The position numbers were made by a program, and so were the translations under genes. A stretch of 64,000 nt of DNA from an uncultured Flavobacteriaceae bacterium. GTDB taxonomy: Bacteria > Bacteroidota > Bacteroidia > Flavobacteriales > Flavobacteriaceae. The notes beneath the pieces were generated by a model, which made no database searches, was not told where the DNA came from, and saw nothing but the letters and a program-made list of their open reading frames with translations. Location: the NCBI GenBank assembly GCA_913020295.1, contig CAJWAA010000006.1:1-64000 (forward strand), written 5' to 3'. Of the stretch, positions 25,883 through 37,654 are shown piece after piece; the stretch's first letter is position 1, and the number at the start of each line of letters is the position of its first letter.

Positions 25883-26989
25883 TTATTTCAATGCATCTAA
25901 TGCCTCAGATAATTTGATTTTTTGGTTTCCTTTAAATGAAACAATAAAAGCCGATTTGAATCCTGCCCTTCGGGCTTTCTTCTGTTCTTTTTGAATTATT
26001 TTGTAGCTATTTGAATTACCAAAATAATATTTGTAGAACCCTCCTTCTTTATTTCTTACAACATTTTTCAAACCCTTGAAATTGTATGGTTTTGCCTCTA
26101 TTGGGTTTTTGCTAGCAGCTAATTGAACCATAAAACGAATCGAATTACTATTTTTTGAAATTTTTTCTGTAATATCTTTTACATCGAAAACTTGCTGATC
26201 CACTACACCTTTTTCCAATTCATTTTTATAATTGACTATGGCCTTTGCGATAGCTTTGGCCATTTCATTTTGTCCTTTTTTAGAGTTCAAATAGGATCCT
26301 TCTCTTTTGTTAGTCAAAAAACCTGTTTCAACCAAAACACTTGGCATGTAGGTATATTTCAGAACTACAAAACCAGCTTGCTTTACCTTTCTGTCTTTTC
26401 TGCCTAAGTTATTAACAAAACTCTTTTGGATAATTGCAGCAGCTTCAATACTTTGGTTTGAATAGGTTTCTTGCATTAGGGTAAGACTGATAACTGACTC
26501 GGGGTTGTTGGGATCAAAACCATCATAATTCTTTTCATAATCTTCTTCATAGAAAATTACAGAGTTTTCTCTTTTTGCAATTTCATAATTTCTTTGATTG
26601 GCGTGCAGTCCCAAAACAAATGTACCCGCACCAAAAGCTCTGGAGGATGTAAAAGAATCACAATGAATTGAAATGAATAAATCAGCATCAGCTTTATTAG
26701 CAATATTGGCTCGATCTACAAGCTTTACAAATTTGTCAGATTTTCTAGTGTAAATGACTCTGATTTCCTCATATTTTTCGAGAATCTTTCCGATACCTAA
26801 AGCAATTTTTAAAGCAATTGTTTTCTCATAATACCCATTACCTCTGTTACCACTGTCATGGCCTCCATGTCCTGCATCTAAGACAACAACAAAAGTTTTC
26901 TTTGATAAATAATTTGCATAGAGAGTATTAGAAAAAAATCCAAGGTTTAATAAGACAACCAAATAGAATGTTAAAAAACGCATAAACAT
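25883..26989 (-). CDS. N-acetylmuramoyl-L-alanine amidase (Amidase_3) with SPOR-like end
   Basis: The 368-residue product from the ATG at 26989 has a signal peptide (FLTFYLVVLLNLGFFSNTLYA). An ATG at 26983 is also possible; the longer frame to 27034 is not supported. The Amidase_3 zinc domain shows VVLDAGHGGHDSGNRG, DLFISIHCDSF and SVLVETGFLTN, which carry the zinc His and catalytic Glu residues. The last 85 residues (IRFMVQLAASKNPIEAK...) look like a SPOR peptidoglycan-binding module. It cleaves the bond between MurNAc and the stem peptide, most likely at division. It is the first gene of the leftward block. Confidence 0.9.
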   Translation of the reverse strand: MFMRFLTFYLVVLLNLGFFSNTLYANYLSKKTFVVVLDAGHGGHDSGNRGNGYYEKTIALKIALGIGKILEKYEEIRVIYTRKSDKFVKLVDRANIANKADADLFISIHCDSFTSSRAFGAGTFVLGLHANQRNYEIAKRENSVIFYEEDYEKNYDGFDPNNPESVISLTLMQETYSNQSIEAAAIIQKSFVNNLGRKDRKVKQAGFVVLKYTYMPSVLVETGFLTNKREGSYLNSKKGQNEMAKAIAKAIVNYKNELEKGVVDQQVFDVKDITEKISKNSNSIRFMVQLAASKNPIEAKPYNFKGLKNVVRNKEGGFYKYYFGNSNSYKIIQKEQKKARRAGFKSAFIVSFKGNQKIKLSEALDALK

Positions 26990-27077
26990 TGATTTAATGA
27001 GGATTGAATTAAAAGTTAATTCTGCAATCAACAATAAAAATATCCTTAATTTTAATCACCAAATACTTAACGAATCA

Positions 27078-27108
27078 CAAATTTAGGACTATTCGGTTTG
27101 CAATCAAA
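27078..27108 (-). promoter_or_regulatory. Bacteroidota-type promoter for the amidase operon
   Basis: On the minus strand, TTTG (27108-27105) and TAAATTTG (27085-27078) are separated by exactly 19 bp. This matches the Bacteroidota -33/-7 consensus TTTG...TAnnTTTG. It reads toward the amidase start at 26989. The -33 element lies inside the first codons of the divergent lptD gene. Confidence 0.65.
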
Positions 27109-29749
27109 GTCAACTTATACATTGGGTTTGTTAATATTTTTTTGCCTCAACCATTTGCAATCGCAAACATCCACTGATTCGCTTGCGCTTGCCTCCAATG
27201 ACGAAATCGTAAAAAATACCCTGACGGATACCATACCCCAAAAAGAACCTACATTGCTGGATAAAGTAGAGTATAATGCTAAAGAGTATGTAAGAATAAA
27301 TCGTAAAGAAAGTAAGTTATATTTATATGACCAAGCCGAGCTGTATTATCAGGACATGGTACTTAAAGCGGGGATCATTGTGCTGGACTACTCCAAAAAC
27401 GAGGTGACTGCTGGAAGAATAGCTGATTCATTAGGTGTTTTGGTTCAAAATCCATACTTCAAACAGATTAATAATGAAATTTATCCAGATTCTCTGAGGT
27501 TCAATTTTGACACTCAAAAAGCTTTAATTTGGAATTCAAAATCAGCGCAAAACGGAATGAACGTTTATGCTGCATTCACAAAAAAAGAAAATGATTCCGT
27601 TTATTATATTAAGGATGCAAAAGTGACAACCGGTGGTGAATTAGAAGATTCAGATTATTATTTTAGGATCCGAAAAGGAAAAATGGTTCCACAGGGAAAA
27701 ATTGTAACCGGATTTACGAATATGTACATTGCAGATGTACCCACTCCTCTAGCCCTGCCATTTGCTTATTTTCCGTCTTCTCAAAAACAACAATCTGGAT
27801 TTTTATTTCCTACTATCGGAGAAAGTAATAACAGAGGTTATTATTTGCAAAATGGTGGTTATTACTTGGGGCTATCACAATTTTTCGATCTTTCACTAAC
27901 AGGTGATTATTACAGTAACGGAAGTTATGGTTTTAGGGCAGACTCACAATATAAATTAATGTATAACTTTAGTGGAAGATTAAGTATGAGGTTTGAAAAC
28001 CTTATCAGTGGTGAGAGAGGTATACCTGGTTACTCAAAATCAACCGTATTTAATATACGCTGGAACCACTCAAAGGACCCAAAATCTAGTCCTAATTCGA
28101 ACTTCTCAGCATCAGTAAATTTTGGGAGTAGCGATTATTTTAGAGAGTCGGTGAATCAACTTAACAGTCCTAACTTTCTCAACAACACTCTTAGTTCGTC
28201 CGTTGCTTACACAAAAAGAATTCCTGGTAATCCAAGCGTTAATATGTCTGTAAATGCCAATATGTCTCAAAATTCAAAAACTAAAAGTGTAAATCTAACC
28301 CTTCCTACTTTTCAAGGGAGTTTGGATAGAATTTTTCCTTTTGAACCAAAGGACAGACCAAAAAAGGGTTTAATTCAAAACATAAACCTACAATACAGCG
28401 TAAGAGCGGAAAATAGAATGATCACAACTGAGGAAGAATTATTTACAAGTAAAATGTTTGAAAATGCTAGATCAGGAGTTCAACATTCAATTCCCTTAAG
28501 TACAAACTTTAAAATTTTAAAACATTTTAACCTTGCGGCCAGTGCAAATTATAGGGAGGTATGGCAACCTAAGACGGTAAGGTACAACAACTATGATCCT
28601 CTTATAGATGGAGTGAAAAAAGATACTATAAGTGGATTCAGTGCTTTTAGAACCTATAGTTATGGATTAAATATGGCAACCACCATTTATGGGACTGTAA
28701 ATTTTGAAAAAGGAAAGATACGGTCAATTAGACATACCATTCGCCCCTCAGTTTCTTATAGCACTGCACCTAGTTTTGATCAATACTATGATGAATACAT
28801 TATTGATGCAGATGGAAATACTAGAGAATATTCCCCTTTTGAAGGTGGTCTTTTTGGAACTCCATCAAGAGGTATATCTCAGAGTATGGGAATTTCTGTA
28901 AATAATGTCTTTGAAGCAAAAATCATAGATCCTGATACAACAAAGACCGAGTTAAAAAAGGTTCAATTATTAAAAAACTTTAACTTAAGTACAAGTTATA
29001 ATTTAGTGGCTGACCAGTTTAAATGGAGTCCTGTTAGGGTAACTACTGGTATCGATTTATTTGACAGGAAAATGTCCATCAATCTTGGGGCAACAATGGA
29101 TATGTATGCTCTTGACGATCAAAATCAAAGAATCAATGAGTTTAACATAAATAGAGGTGGCGGACTATTCAGAGTTACAAGTGCAAACTTAAATACTGGT
29201 TATAATTTTTCGAATGAAACCTTTTCAAAAGATAAAAAGAAAGAAAAAGAAAAAAATGAGGAAGAGGAAGACCCATTCAGTTTCTTTGAAAATGCTTCTG
29301 GAGGAGGACGACAAGATGATCTTTTTGGAGATACTATTGGAATGAATAATGATACAACCAATAGATATGAGGATGATGATGAAGATGTTACCAAATATCC
29401 ATCATATAGGACTAAATTACCATGGAACTTAAAATTTACCTACTCACTAACTTACAGTAACTCAAGAAATCAAAATGATTTTGCAAACAATTCACTCATG
29501 TTTTCCGGAGATATTGAACTAACCCCTAAGTGGAATGTTGGAGGTTCTTCTGGTTTTGATTTTAAAAATCATGGATTTACTTACACTCAGCTTAGATTCA
29601 ATAGAGATTTGGATAGTTGGCGTTTGGATTTTAGCTGGGTACCTTTCAGCAATCGTGCCTCTTGGAATTTCTTTATTGGAATTAAATCCGGACTTTTGAG
29701 TGATATAAAATATGAGAAAAACAGAGAACCAGACAGAAGACTAAGATAG
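27098..29749 (+). CDS. lptD: LPS-assembly outer-membrane protein LptD
   Basis: An 883-residue outer-membrane protein starting at TTG 27098 with a signal peptide (GLLIFFCLNHLQSQ). Residues about 55-200 are the periplasmic OstA jellyroll region (YNAKEYVRINRKESKLYLYDQAELYYQDM). The rest alternates short hydrophobic beta strands as in LptD barrels (SGFLFPTIGESNNRGYYLQN; LRFNRDLDSWRLDFSW near the end). An acidic/lysine-rich low-complexity insert lies near residues 708-765, typical of Bacteroidota LptD. It inserts lipopolysaccharide into the outer leaflet. lptE and lptA are not nearby. Confidence 0.88.
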   Translation: MQSKSTYTLGLLIFFCLNHLQSQTSTDSLALASNDEIVKNTLTDTIPQKEPTLLDKVEYNAKEYVRINRKESKLYLYDQAELYYQDMVLKAGIIVLDYSKNEVTAGRIADSLGVLVQNPYFKQINNEIYPDSLRFNFDTQKALIWNSKSAQNGMNVYAAFTKKENDSVYYIKDAKVTTGGELEDSDYYFRIRKGKMVPQGKIVTGFTNMYIADVPTPLALPFAYFPSSQKQQSGFLFPTIGESNNRGYYLQNGGYYLGLSQFFDLSLTGDYYSNGSYGFRADSQYKLMYNFSGRLSMRFENLISGERGIPGYSKSTVFNIRWNHSKDPKSSPNSNFSASVNFGSSDYFRESVNQLNSPNFLNNTLSSSVAYTKRIPGNPSVNMSVNANMSQNSKTKSVNLTLPTFQGSLDRIFPFEPKDRPKKGLIQNINLQYSVRAENRMITTEEELFTSKMFENARSGVQHSIPLSTNFKILKHFNLAASANYREVWQPKTVRYNNYDPLIDGVKKDTISGFSAFRTYSYGLNMATTIYGTVNFEKGKIRSIRHTIRPSVSYSTAPSFDQYYDEYIIDADGNTREYSPFEGGLFGTPSRGISQSMGISVNNVFEAKIIDPDTTKTELKKVQLLKNFNLSTSYNLVADQFKWSPVRVTTGIDLFDRKMSINLGATMDMYALDDQNQRINEFNINRGGGLFRVTSANLNTGYNFSNETFSKDKKKEKEKNEEEEDPFSFFENASGGGRQDDLFGDTIGMNNDTTNRYEDDDEDVTKYPSYRTKLPWNLKFTYSLTYSNSRNQNDFANNSLMFSGDIELTPKWNVGGSSGFDFKNHGFTYTQLRFNRDLDSWRLDFSWVPFSNRASWNFFIGIKSGLLSDIKYEKNREPDRRLR

Positions 29750-29752
29750 TAT

Positions 29753-30133
29753 ATGAAAAAAATAATCAATACCCTAAAAGCCCCTGCTCCCATTGGCTCA
29801 TACAACCAAGCAATAATGGTAAATGATACACTTTATCTATCAGGTCAAATTGGGCTTGATCCCCACTCAATGAGGGTTGTAAATGGAGGCGTCAAAGAAG
29901 AGACAAAACAGGTGATGAAAAACTTAAAAGCAGTTTTGGAGGCTGCTGACATGACTTTTGATAATGTGATTAAAAGCTCAATTTTTTTAATAAATATGTC
30001 TGATTTTGGTAAAGTGAATGAAATCTATGGTAGTTATTTCAGTGATGAAACTTCTCCAGCCAGGGAGACGATAGCAGTGGAGGCACTACCAAAAAATGTA
30101 AGAGTAGAAATATCAATGTTAGCAATTAGGTAG
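29753..30133 (+). CDS. ridA: RidA family enamine/imine deaminase
   Basis: A 126-residue protein with the full RidA/YjgF pattern: APAPIGSYNQAIMVNDTLYLSGQIGLDP at the start, KSSIFLINMSDFGKVNEIYGSYF in the middle and PARETIAVEALPKNVRVEISMLA at the end. The substrate-binding Arg in PARETI is present. It hydrolyses reactive imines such as 2-aminoacrylate. It starts 3 bp after lptD and is probably cotranscribed; it is convergent with the kinase gene 5 bp downstream. Confidence 0.93.
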   Translation: MKKIINTLKAPAPIGSYNQAIMVNDTLYLSGQIGLDPHSMRVVNGGVKEETKQVMKNLKAVLEAADMTFDNVIKSSIFLINMSDFGKVNEIYGSYFSDETSPARETIAVEALPKNVRVEISMLAIR

Positions 30134-30138
30134 ATTTT

Positions 30139-30996
30139 TTAAGGATTCAAAAGTTTTTGATGGTATTCTACCAAACTATCAATTGGTCTTTTAACTACGT
30201 TACCCATTTGTAAACCATTATTTTTGAGGGCTAAATTAATTTCATCTTTAAGATAAAATGCTATGGAACCAATAAAATGGATTGGGATTTCCTTCGCATC
30301 ACCAAATTGTAAAATCTGATGAAAAATAAACCTTTGAAGACCGTTTTCAATAATGGATTTCATTTCCGAAACTTCTTTGTTCTCAATAATAAATTGTGCA
30401 AATTTTGCCAAATAAGTGTTGGGATTTTCTCTCCTGTAAACATTCTCTTTAATCGTATTTGGAGATAAATCATATTGATCCTCAAACTTTTTGGCCAAAG
30501 CATCCGGCATTGTCTTAAAATAGTATGCCCGAATGAGTTGTTTTCCATAAAAATTACCACTTGCCTCATCCATCAAAACATATCCCAAAGAGGGAATTCT
30601 TTGTTCAATCGCTTTTCCATCAAAATAAGTACAATTTGAACCAGTTCCCATAATGCAAACAATGGCAGGTTCGTTGGGTTGGGTTGTAGCATATACGGCT
30701 GCATAGGTATCCTCTAAAACAGAGAATTTGCTATTAGTGAAAATTTCTGAGAAAACTTTTTCAATTCTCCTGGCAGGAGATTCCACACCACAACCTGCAC
30801 CATAAAAATAAACATATGAAACATCTTCTCTGTTTTGATATAAATCGTAGTTATTAATGATCCGCTCAGTAAGTATGGTGCTCGGAAGAACCTGTGGATT
30901 GAGCCCTAAAGTTTGAGTGGAAAAAAGGACATTACCAGTTTCGTCTAGGGCAATCCAATCAGTCTTAGTTGAACCACTATCAACAATAAAAATCAT
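30139..30996 (-). CDS. BadF/BadG-type ATPase, GlcNAc-kinase-like
   Basis: A 285-residue member of the ASKHA ATPase superfamily. The phosphate-1 motif FIVDSGSTKTDW is at the start; a second loop, CIMGTGSNCTYFDG, lies near residue 105, with a GYVLMDEASGNFYGKQLI block after it. The same layout occurs in N-acetylglucosamine kinases of the NAGK type. It probably phosphorylates an amino sugar in the cytoplasm. It is the last gene of the pfkA - gapA - kinase set, 10 bp after gapA. The exact sugar is inferred from family only. Confidence 0.82.
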   Translation of the reverse strand: MIFIVDSGSTKTDWIALDETGNVLFSTQTLGLNPQVLPSTILTERIINNYDLYQNREDVSYVYFYGAGCGVESPARRIEKVFSEIFTNSKFSVLEDTYAAVYATTQPNEPAIVCIMGTGSNCTYFDGKAIEQRIPSLGYVLMDEASGNFYGKQLIRAYYFKTMPDALAKKFEDQYDLSPNTIKENVYRRENPNTYLAKFAQFIIENKEVSEMKSIIENGLQRFIFHQILQFGDAKEIPIHFIGSIAFYLKDEINLALKNNGLQMGNVVKRPIDSLVEYHQKLLNP

Positions 30997-31006
30997 TTAT
31001 AATGAA

Positions 31007-33020
<2,014 letters not shown>

Positions 33021-33084
33021 AAAAAATAAATGTTAAATTTAATTATTAATACACAGTAACCTCGTCAGATAGCCTCTTTTTTAG

Positions 33085-36000
33085 TTAATTTTTATTGATA
33101 AAGTTTATGCCTGCATCAGTAGGTTCTGAGACAACTGTTGTGTTTTGTATAGTTTGATTCAAATGGTCTCCTTTAATAATTTTGGTGATTAGTTCTCTAA
33201 AAGTTTCAAAATCAACCGCATAAGACAAACCTACACCCTGTGTATATCCCAATTCGTCACCAATGTATCTAAATTCATTTTCCTTATTAAAAACTTTAGC
33301 TTTCAAACTGCCCTCCTCGTTCAATATAAAATCTATTTGCAGATCCCCAACTATAAGGGTCTCCTCAATTCCTCCTACAGGGACACCTATTTTTCCATTA
33401 AGGAGAATTTTGTCTGTGATCTGAGTAGAGAGTGTCAACCCCAAACGATCTTCCGAATTATTCTCCAAAACTCTACTTCTATCCCCCTGCAAGTAGTTTA
33501 GTCCAACTTGTAGTTTTCCATTATCATCTCCCATGAGATTGCTGAAAAGATCAGAGGCTTTTTCATACAAATTATTTGTAATTCCTTGAACACTGACAGA
33601 CACTTCGTTGATAAATATACCCTGAGACAAAAGGGATATGGCTTGCAATTGACTGATTTGCGGATCTGCCAATCTGTAATTGATTTCCGACGTTACTACT
33701 GCACTCGTATTAGGAAATTCAATTTCAAAAATTGGATCATCAGGTTTGAGCAAGTTTCCCTGAAGTCGGATTATAACTTCGGTTGGAATTTCCCTATTGA
33801 AGTTTGGATTGTCCAACAAAATGGCTGGATTAGCACCGCCGGGTACTTGGTAAACAGCTTCCAAATCCATTTGAGCTCCTAAGGGGTCACCTTCCCACAC
33901 TATTGTACCGCCTTGTTTTAGATTAAATTTTTTGTCAATCACACTCAAGTTTTTAAAATTGTAGATTCCATCATATGTGATAAAATCTCCCCACATATTG
34001 AATTTACCATTCGTGTCGATTTCCATCAAGATATTTCCAGCGCCTTGACCACTCAAGAAACTTCCAGATTCTTTGTCAATAACCACCTTTATCTCAGCAT
34101 TATTATTGACGTCCAATTCAAAATTCATTTTCAAACCCGAAAAATTATAGGGAATATAATTGTTTTGTTGTTGGGTTTTATTGATCTTTTTCTTCTGTAC
34201 AAATTTTATAAAAGACGTATCTGCCAATCCATAGTCTTCTGCCCAAGGAATTTTGATACTTGTTCCCTTTTCTGTCGTGCCGACAACATCTATAATTAAA
34301 TTCTTTGAAGGTCCATAAAGGTGAACCTTTCCCCCCAAAAAACCATCACCAAAAAATACTTTTTCCCTCTCCTCCGGTATATTTAGCATCAAGATTCTAT
34401 CCGAATTTATATTAAGATCAAAACTCCAATCCGAAAAATTCAAATGATTAATTTCCCCTTCCAACACTCCCTCTGTTCCAAAACGAGTATCTTTAAATAC
34501 AGTTTTGTTAAAATTAAAACTTTGGTCTACTAAAGTCACTTTAGTACCATCGGAAATTCTGTAATCAGTATGGATTTCGGGTACACTTAGTCCACCCTCG
34601 TTTAAGATCAATTGGCCATTGTGTTTGGTAGCATCAATAGATCCCCATAAATTTACATTACCAGACACATTTCCTCTGATATTATTAATATCACCTGAGC
34701 CAACAGGTGTAAGAAAAGAAAGGTCGAAATTATCAAAATTAAAATTAAGATCGAGTCGTGGTGTTTGATCAATTCCTAATATGCTCCCCCTCACCGAAAG
34801 CGGGTTGGCATCTTGATTGGTTAAAAATAAATTAACCTCATAAGAGTTTAATTGGGTATTCCCAGAAGTAAAAAACTGCAATGAACCCATTTTAAGATCG
34901 TTTATAATGAAATTATCTACAGAACCATCAAATCTTAGGGTATTATCGGAAGGTGAGCGTTGAATGTCAAGATTCAGATCCATTGCACCATTAAAATCAA
35001 AAACCTTGTTTGAAAGGGCTAAATTTTTAAGAGATACACTGTCCATAATCAGTGATAGTCCAAAGTTTTGGGCTGACAAATAATTACCTTTCATTTGAAT
35101 AAGCTCGTCTCCCGATCGAGCCTCAAAGAAATTAAGATCAATCCTTTTATTGGATGGATTAAAGGATATCAGATGCTTTTGATCAAATGAGGGATTGATG
35201 CTCCAAACAGTTTGATCCAATCCAATTGTAGAGGGTTTTAAAAAAATATTAGAATTAGAATTAGACCCATCTAATTTAAATGCGTAATTCAATTGATACA
35301 CATCATTTTCTTCTTTTCCTCCAAAAAATTCAGTTCTGAAATTAAGGGTGTCTCCAATTTTGACCCCCAAAGTATAAAATTTGTTAATTTCATAAGTATC
35401 ACCCTTAATTTTTCCAATTGATAGGAAAGTATTGAATAGAGGATTTTGATTGTCTAATTGTAATTCTATTTTTTCGGTATTGATATCCTTAAATGAAATT
35501 TTTGGAATGTTCAAGGTCATTTTAGATACCCGGTTCTGAGTGGACAAAACTCCTCTGAAGAACGCTTTTTTATCTATTACCAAGTTGGGGAAAACAGCAT
35601 TGAGATGCGAAGTTTCTATACTGATATCATAAACCAATTCCTGATTATTTTGAATCTTTTTCTTTGAGAAAAATGGAAATGCCTCCGCAATTGCATTATT
35701 AAATAGAGTATTCAGCTTACTTAGTTGAAATTCACCCTCAACATTAATATCAATAATATCGGAATTGATAGTCCTGATGATTCTTGATTTGTCGATTAAA
35801 CTTGTTTCAAGAATAAAGTCATTGAATGAATCGACTTGAGTATTATTCTCAAACTGGAGGTTTTTAAAAAGTAAATTCCCTTGAATTTCGTCAAGGTTAT
35901 TTCCCACCAAAAAAAGATTAAAATATCCTGAATAGATGGCTCTACCTCCTCCTAATTCTTCCTCAAAAAGATTAAGGTTAAATCGCTCCAAACTCAGGTC

Positions 36001-37482
36001 AATCTGGTATTTGCGCTGTTGCTCGCCCCAAGAATAGGCCCAAGCAGACTTACCACTGATTTGCTTATCCTCTACCATCAAGTCGAATGTTAAAGTTTTA
36101 TCCTGTAATTCCCCGTCCAAATTGAGATTTTGAATTCCCTTTCCACCGAGGAAAATTTCATCCACTTTAACATCAAAATTGAAGTTAAATTTACCGGAAT
36201 GCTCCTTGTTTCCGAAAATCAAAAATTCAGATGTTATGGGGCCTAAATTAGAGTTCAAAGGGGATAAATCTAATTCTTTAATTTCTGTAATCCCCTCAAA
36301 TCGATTCAGCTCAAATTCACCTTGATCTAACCCAATATCAAAAAGACTTTGATTAAAAATCGAAGCATTTCCGTTGATTAGTTTTAAATTTGTTTTTAAT
36401 TGATTCTCTTTCAAAAATAAAGCTCCACTACCCTTAATGGGTTTAAATGCAAAAATTGATTTAGGAATTTCCTCGTTAAAACTTAGAGGAATAACACTAG
36501 ATAGTTTTAGAGGTACTATATTAATTGATTCTAGTTCAACAAAAGCCGTAATAGGTTCAGACGAAAAAAAATCTTTAAAGTTAAGTTTACCCTTGAGTTG
36601 GATTGCCTCTTGATTGACTTCAAAATTGAGTAATTTAAAATCATTCAAAGTCCCTGATGCAATGAGTTTAACTGCTACGGATTGGAAATCTTTTGGCAAG
36701 TCAATAAAATTTTGGAATACTTGGCCAGATAAAGTCCCATCGAGGTCAAGATCGATAAAGGCATCATCGTGAAATTCTTTGAAACTACCATGTGGAAAAT
36801 TTAAGCTAATTTTTCCGTTTACTTTACTCTCAAGTGATGATAATTTAAAAGAACGTATATCTAAAACACAAGGGTTGTAATATAAATCCATTTCGTTGAA
36901 ATTGACCTGCCCATGATCTTTAGAATCAAATTTTAAGTTTTTCAATAACACTTCCACCTCATCATTTAGTACAAATAAATCACTGGCATCAAGGTTAATT
37001 TTTTCTATCTCTAATGTATTGACAGGCTTATTTTTATCAATCATTAAAAAGCGGCCGTCGGAAATATTCAAATGGTCTATCCTGACAAAAACAGGGGTTA
37101 GGCGTTTGGATTCTATGTGGTCCAATAGTTTATCGGTAAAGTGAAAAAAAGAGTTATTTTTCTCCCCATTATAATGGGTTATTTTTAAAAAAATATCTTC
37201 AAAATGGGTCCTTGAAAAAAACAAATTACCATTAACCCATTGACCCAAACTGTATAAGTCGGTCTTAAAGTTTTTAGCATAAAATAGTGTGTCTAAATGA
37301 TGATCTGCTATAAAAAAGGAGGCTAAGTTAACTGCACCGTCAAATCCGATTTCTACACCTTCAACCTTGATCTCGGTCTGAAAATTTCGATTAATATTTT
37401 TCGTCAATCTATATGCCAGATTGTTCTGAACCCCAGGAAAACTGATCAACAGCAAACCAACTAATGATAAAATAATTATCAT
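33085..37482 (-). CDS. tamB: TamB/DUF490 (AsmA-like) translocation and lipid-transport protein
   Basis: A 1465-residue protein with an N-terminal anchor helix (IIILSLVGLLLISFPGVQ). A very long beta-rich body follows, the repeating pattern of a beta-taco lipid groove. The C-terminal TamB domain carries SNLMGDDNGKLQVGLNYLQG and RLGLTLSTQITDKILLNGKIG. It bridges inner and outer membranes and moves phospholipids or assists outer-membrane protein assembly. It is divergent from tsaD, a common flavobacterial arrangement. Confidence 0.9.
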   Translation of the reverse strand: MIIILSLVGLLLISFPGVQNNLAYRLTKNINRNFQTEIKVEGVEIGFDGAVNLASFFIADHHLDTLFYAKNFKTDLYSLGQWVNGNLFFSRTHFEDIFLKITHYNGEKNNSFFHFTDKLLDHIESKRLTPVFVRIDHLNISDGRFLMIDKNKPVNTLEIEKINLDASDLFVLNDEVEVLLKNLKFDSKDHGQVNFNEMDLYYNPCVLDIRSFKLSSLESKVNGKISLNFPHGSFKEFHDDAFIDLDLDGTLSGQVFQNFIDLPKDFQSVAVKLIASGTLNDFKLLNFEVNQEAIQLKGKLNFKDFFSSEPITAFVELESINIVPLKLSSVIPLSFNEEIPKSIFAFKPIKGSGALFLKENQLKTNLKLINGNASIFNQSLFDIGLDQGEFELNRFEGITEIKELDLSPLNSNLGPITSEFLIFGNKEHSGKFNFNFDVKVDEIFLGGKGIQNLNLDGELQDKTLTFDLMVEDKQISGKSAWAYSWGEQQRKYQIDLSLERFNLNLFEEELGGGRAIYSGYFNLFLVGNNLDEIQGNLLFKNLQFENNTQVDSFNDFILETSLIDKSRIIRTINSDIIDINVEGEFQLSKLNTLFNNAIAEAFPFFSKKKIQNNQELVYDISIETSHLNAVFPNLVIDKKAFFRGVLSTQNRVSKMTLNIPKISFKDINTEKIELQLDNQNPLFNTFLSIGKIKGDTYEINKFYTLGVKIGDTLNFRTEFFGGKEENDVYQLNYAFKLDGSNSNSNIFLKPSTIGLDQTVWSINPSFDQKHLISFNPSNKRIDLNFFEARSGDELIQMKGNYLSAQNFGLSLIMDSVSLKNLALSNKVFDFNGAMDLNLDIQRSPSDNTLRFDGSVDNFIINDLKMGSLQFFTSGNTQLNSYEVNLFLTNQDANPLSVRGSILGIDQTPRLDLNFNFDNFDLSFLTPVGSGDINNIRGNVSGNVNLWGSIDATKHNGQLILNEGGLSVPEIHTDYRISDGTKVTLVDQSFNFNKTVFKDTRFGTEGVLEGEINHLNFSDWSFDLNINSDRILMLNIPEEREKVFFGDGFLGGKVHLYGPSKNLIIDVVGTTEKGTSIKIPWAEDYGLADTSFIKFVQKKKINKTQQQNNYIPYNFSGLKMNFELDVNNNAEIKVVIDKESGSFLSGQGAGNILMEIDTNGKFNMWGDFITYDGIYNFKNLSVIDKKFNLKQGGTIVWEGDPLGAQMDLEAVYQVPGGANPAILLDNPNFNREIPTEVIIRLQGNLLKPDDPIFEIEFPNTSAVVTSEINYRLADPQISQLQAISLLSQGIFINEVSVSVQGITNNLYEKASDLFSNLMGDDNGKLQVGLNYLQGDRSRVLENNSEDRLGLTLSTQITDKILLNGKIGVPVGGIEETLIVGDLQIDFILNEEGSLKAKVFNKENEFRYIGDELGYTQGVGLSYAVDFETFRELITKIIKGDHLNQTIQNTTVVSEPTDAGINFINKN

Positions 37483-37654
37483 TAGAAATGCTATTAGTCC
37501 TAATTTGTATAATTTTTTTATAGTAATACTTTATTTTTGTTGTTGTTCGGTAAATTTATTTAATACACTTATTGGATATTCTAAAAAAAACTAAAATAAA
37601 TTTCTTGACAATAAAAAATGATTAAAAATCTGCTATTAACATAGATTTAAATAT

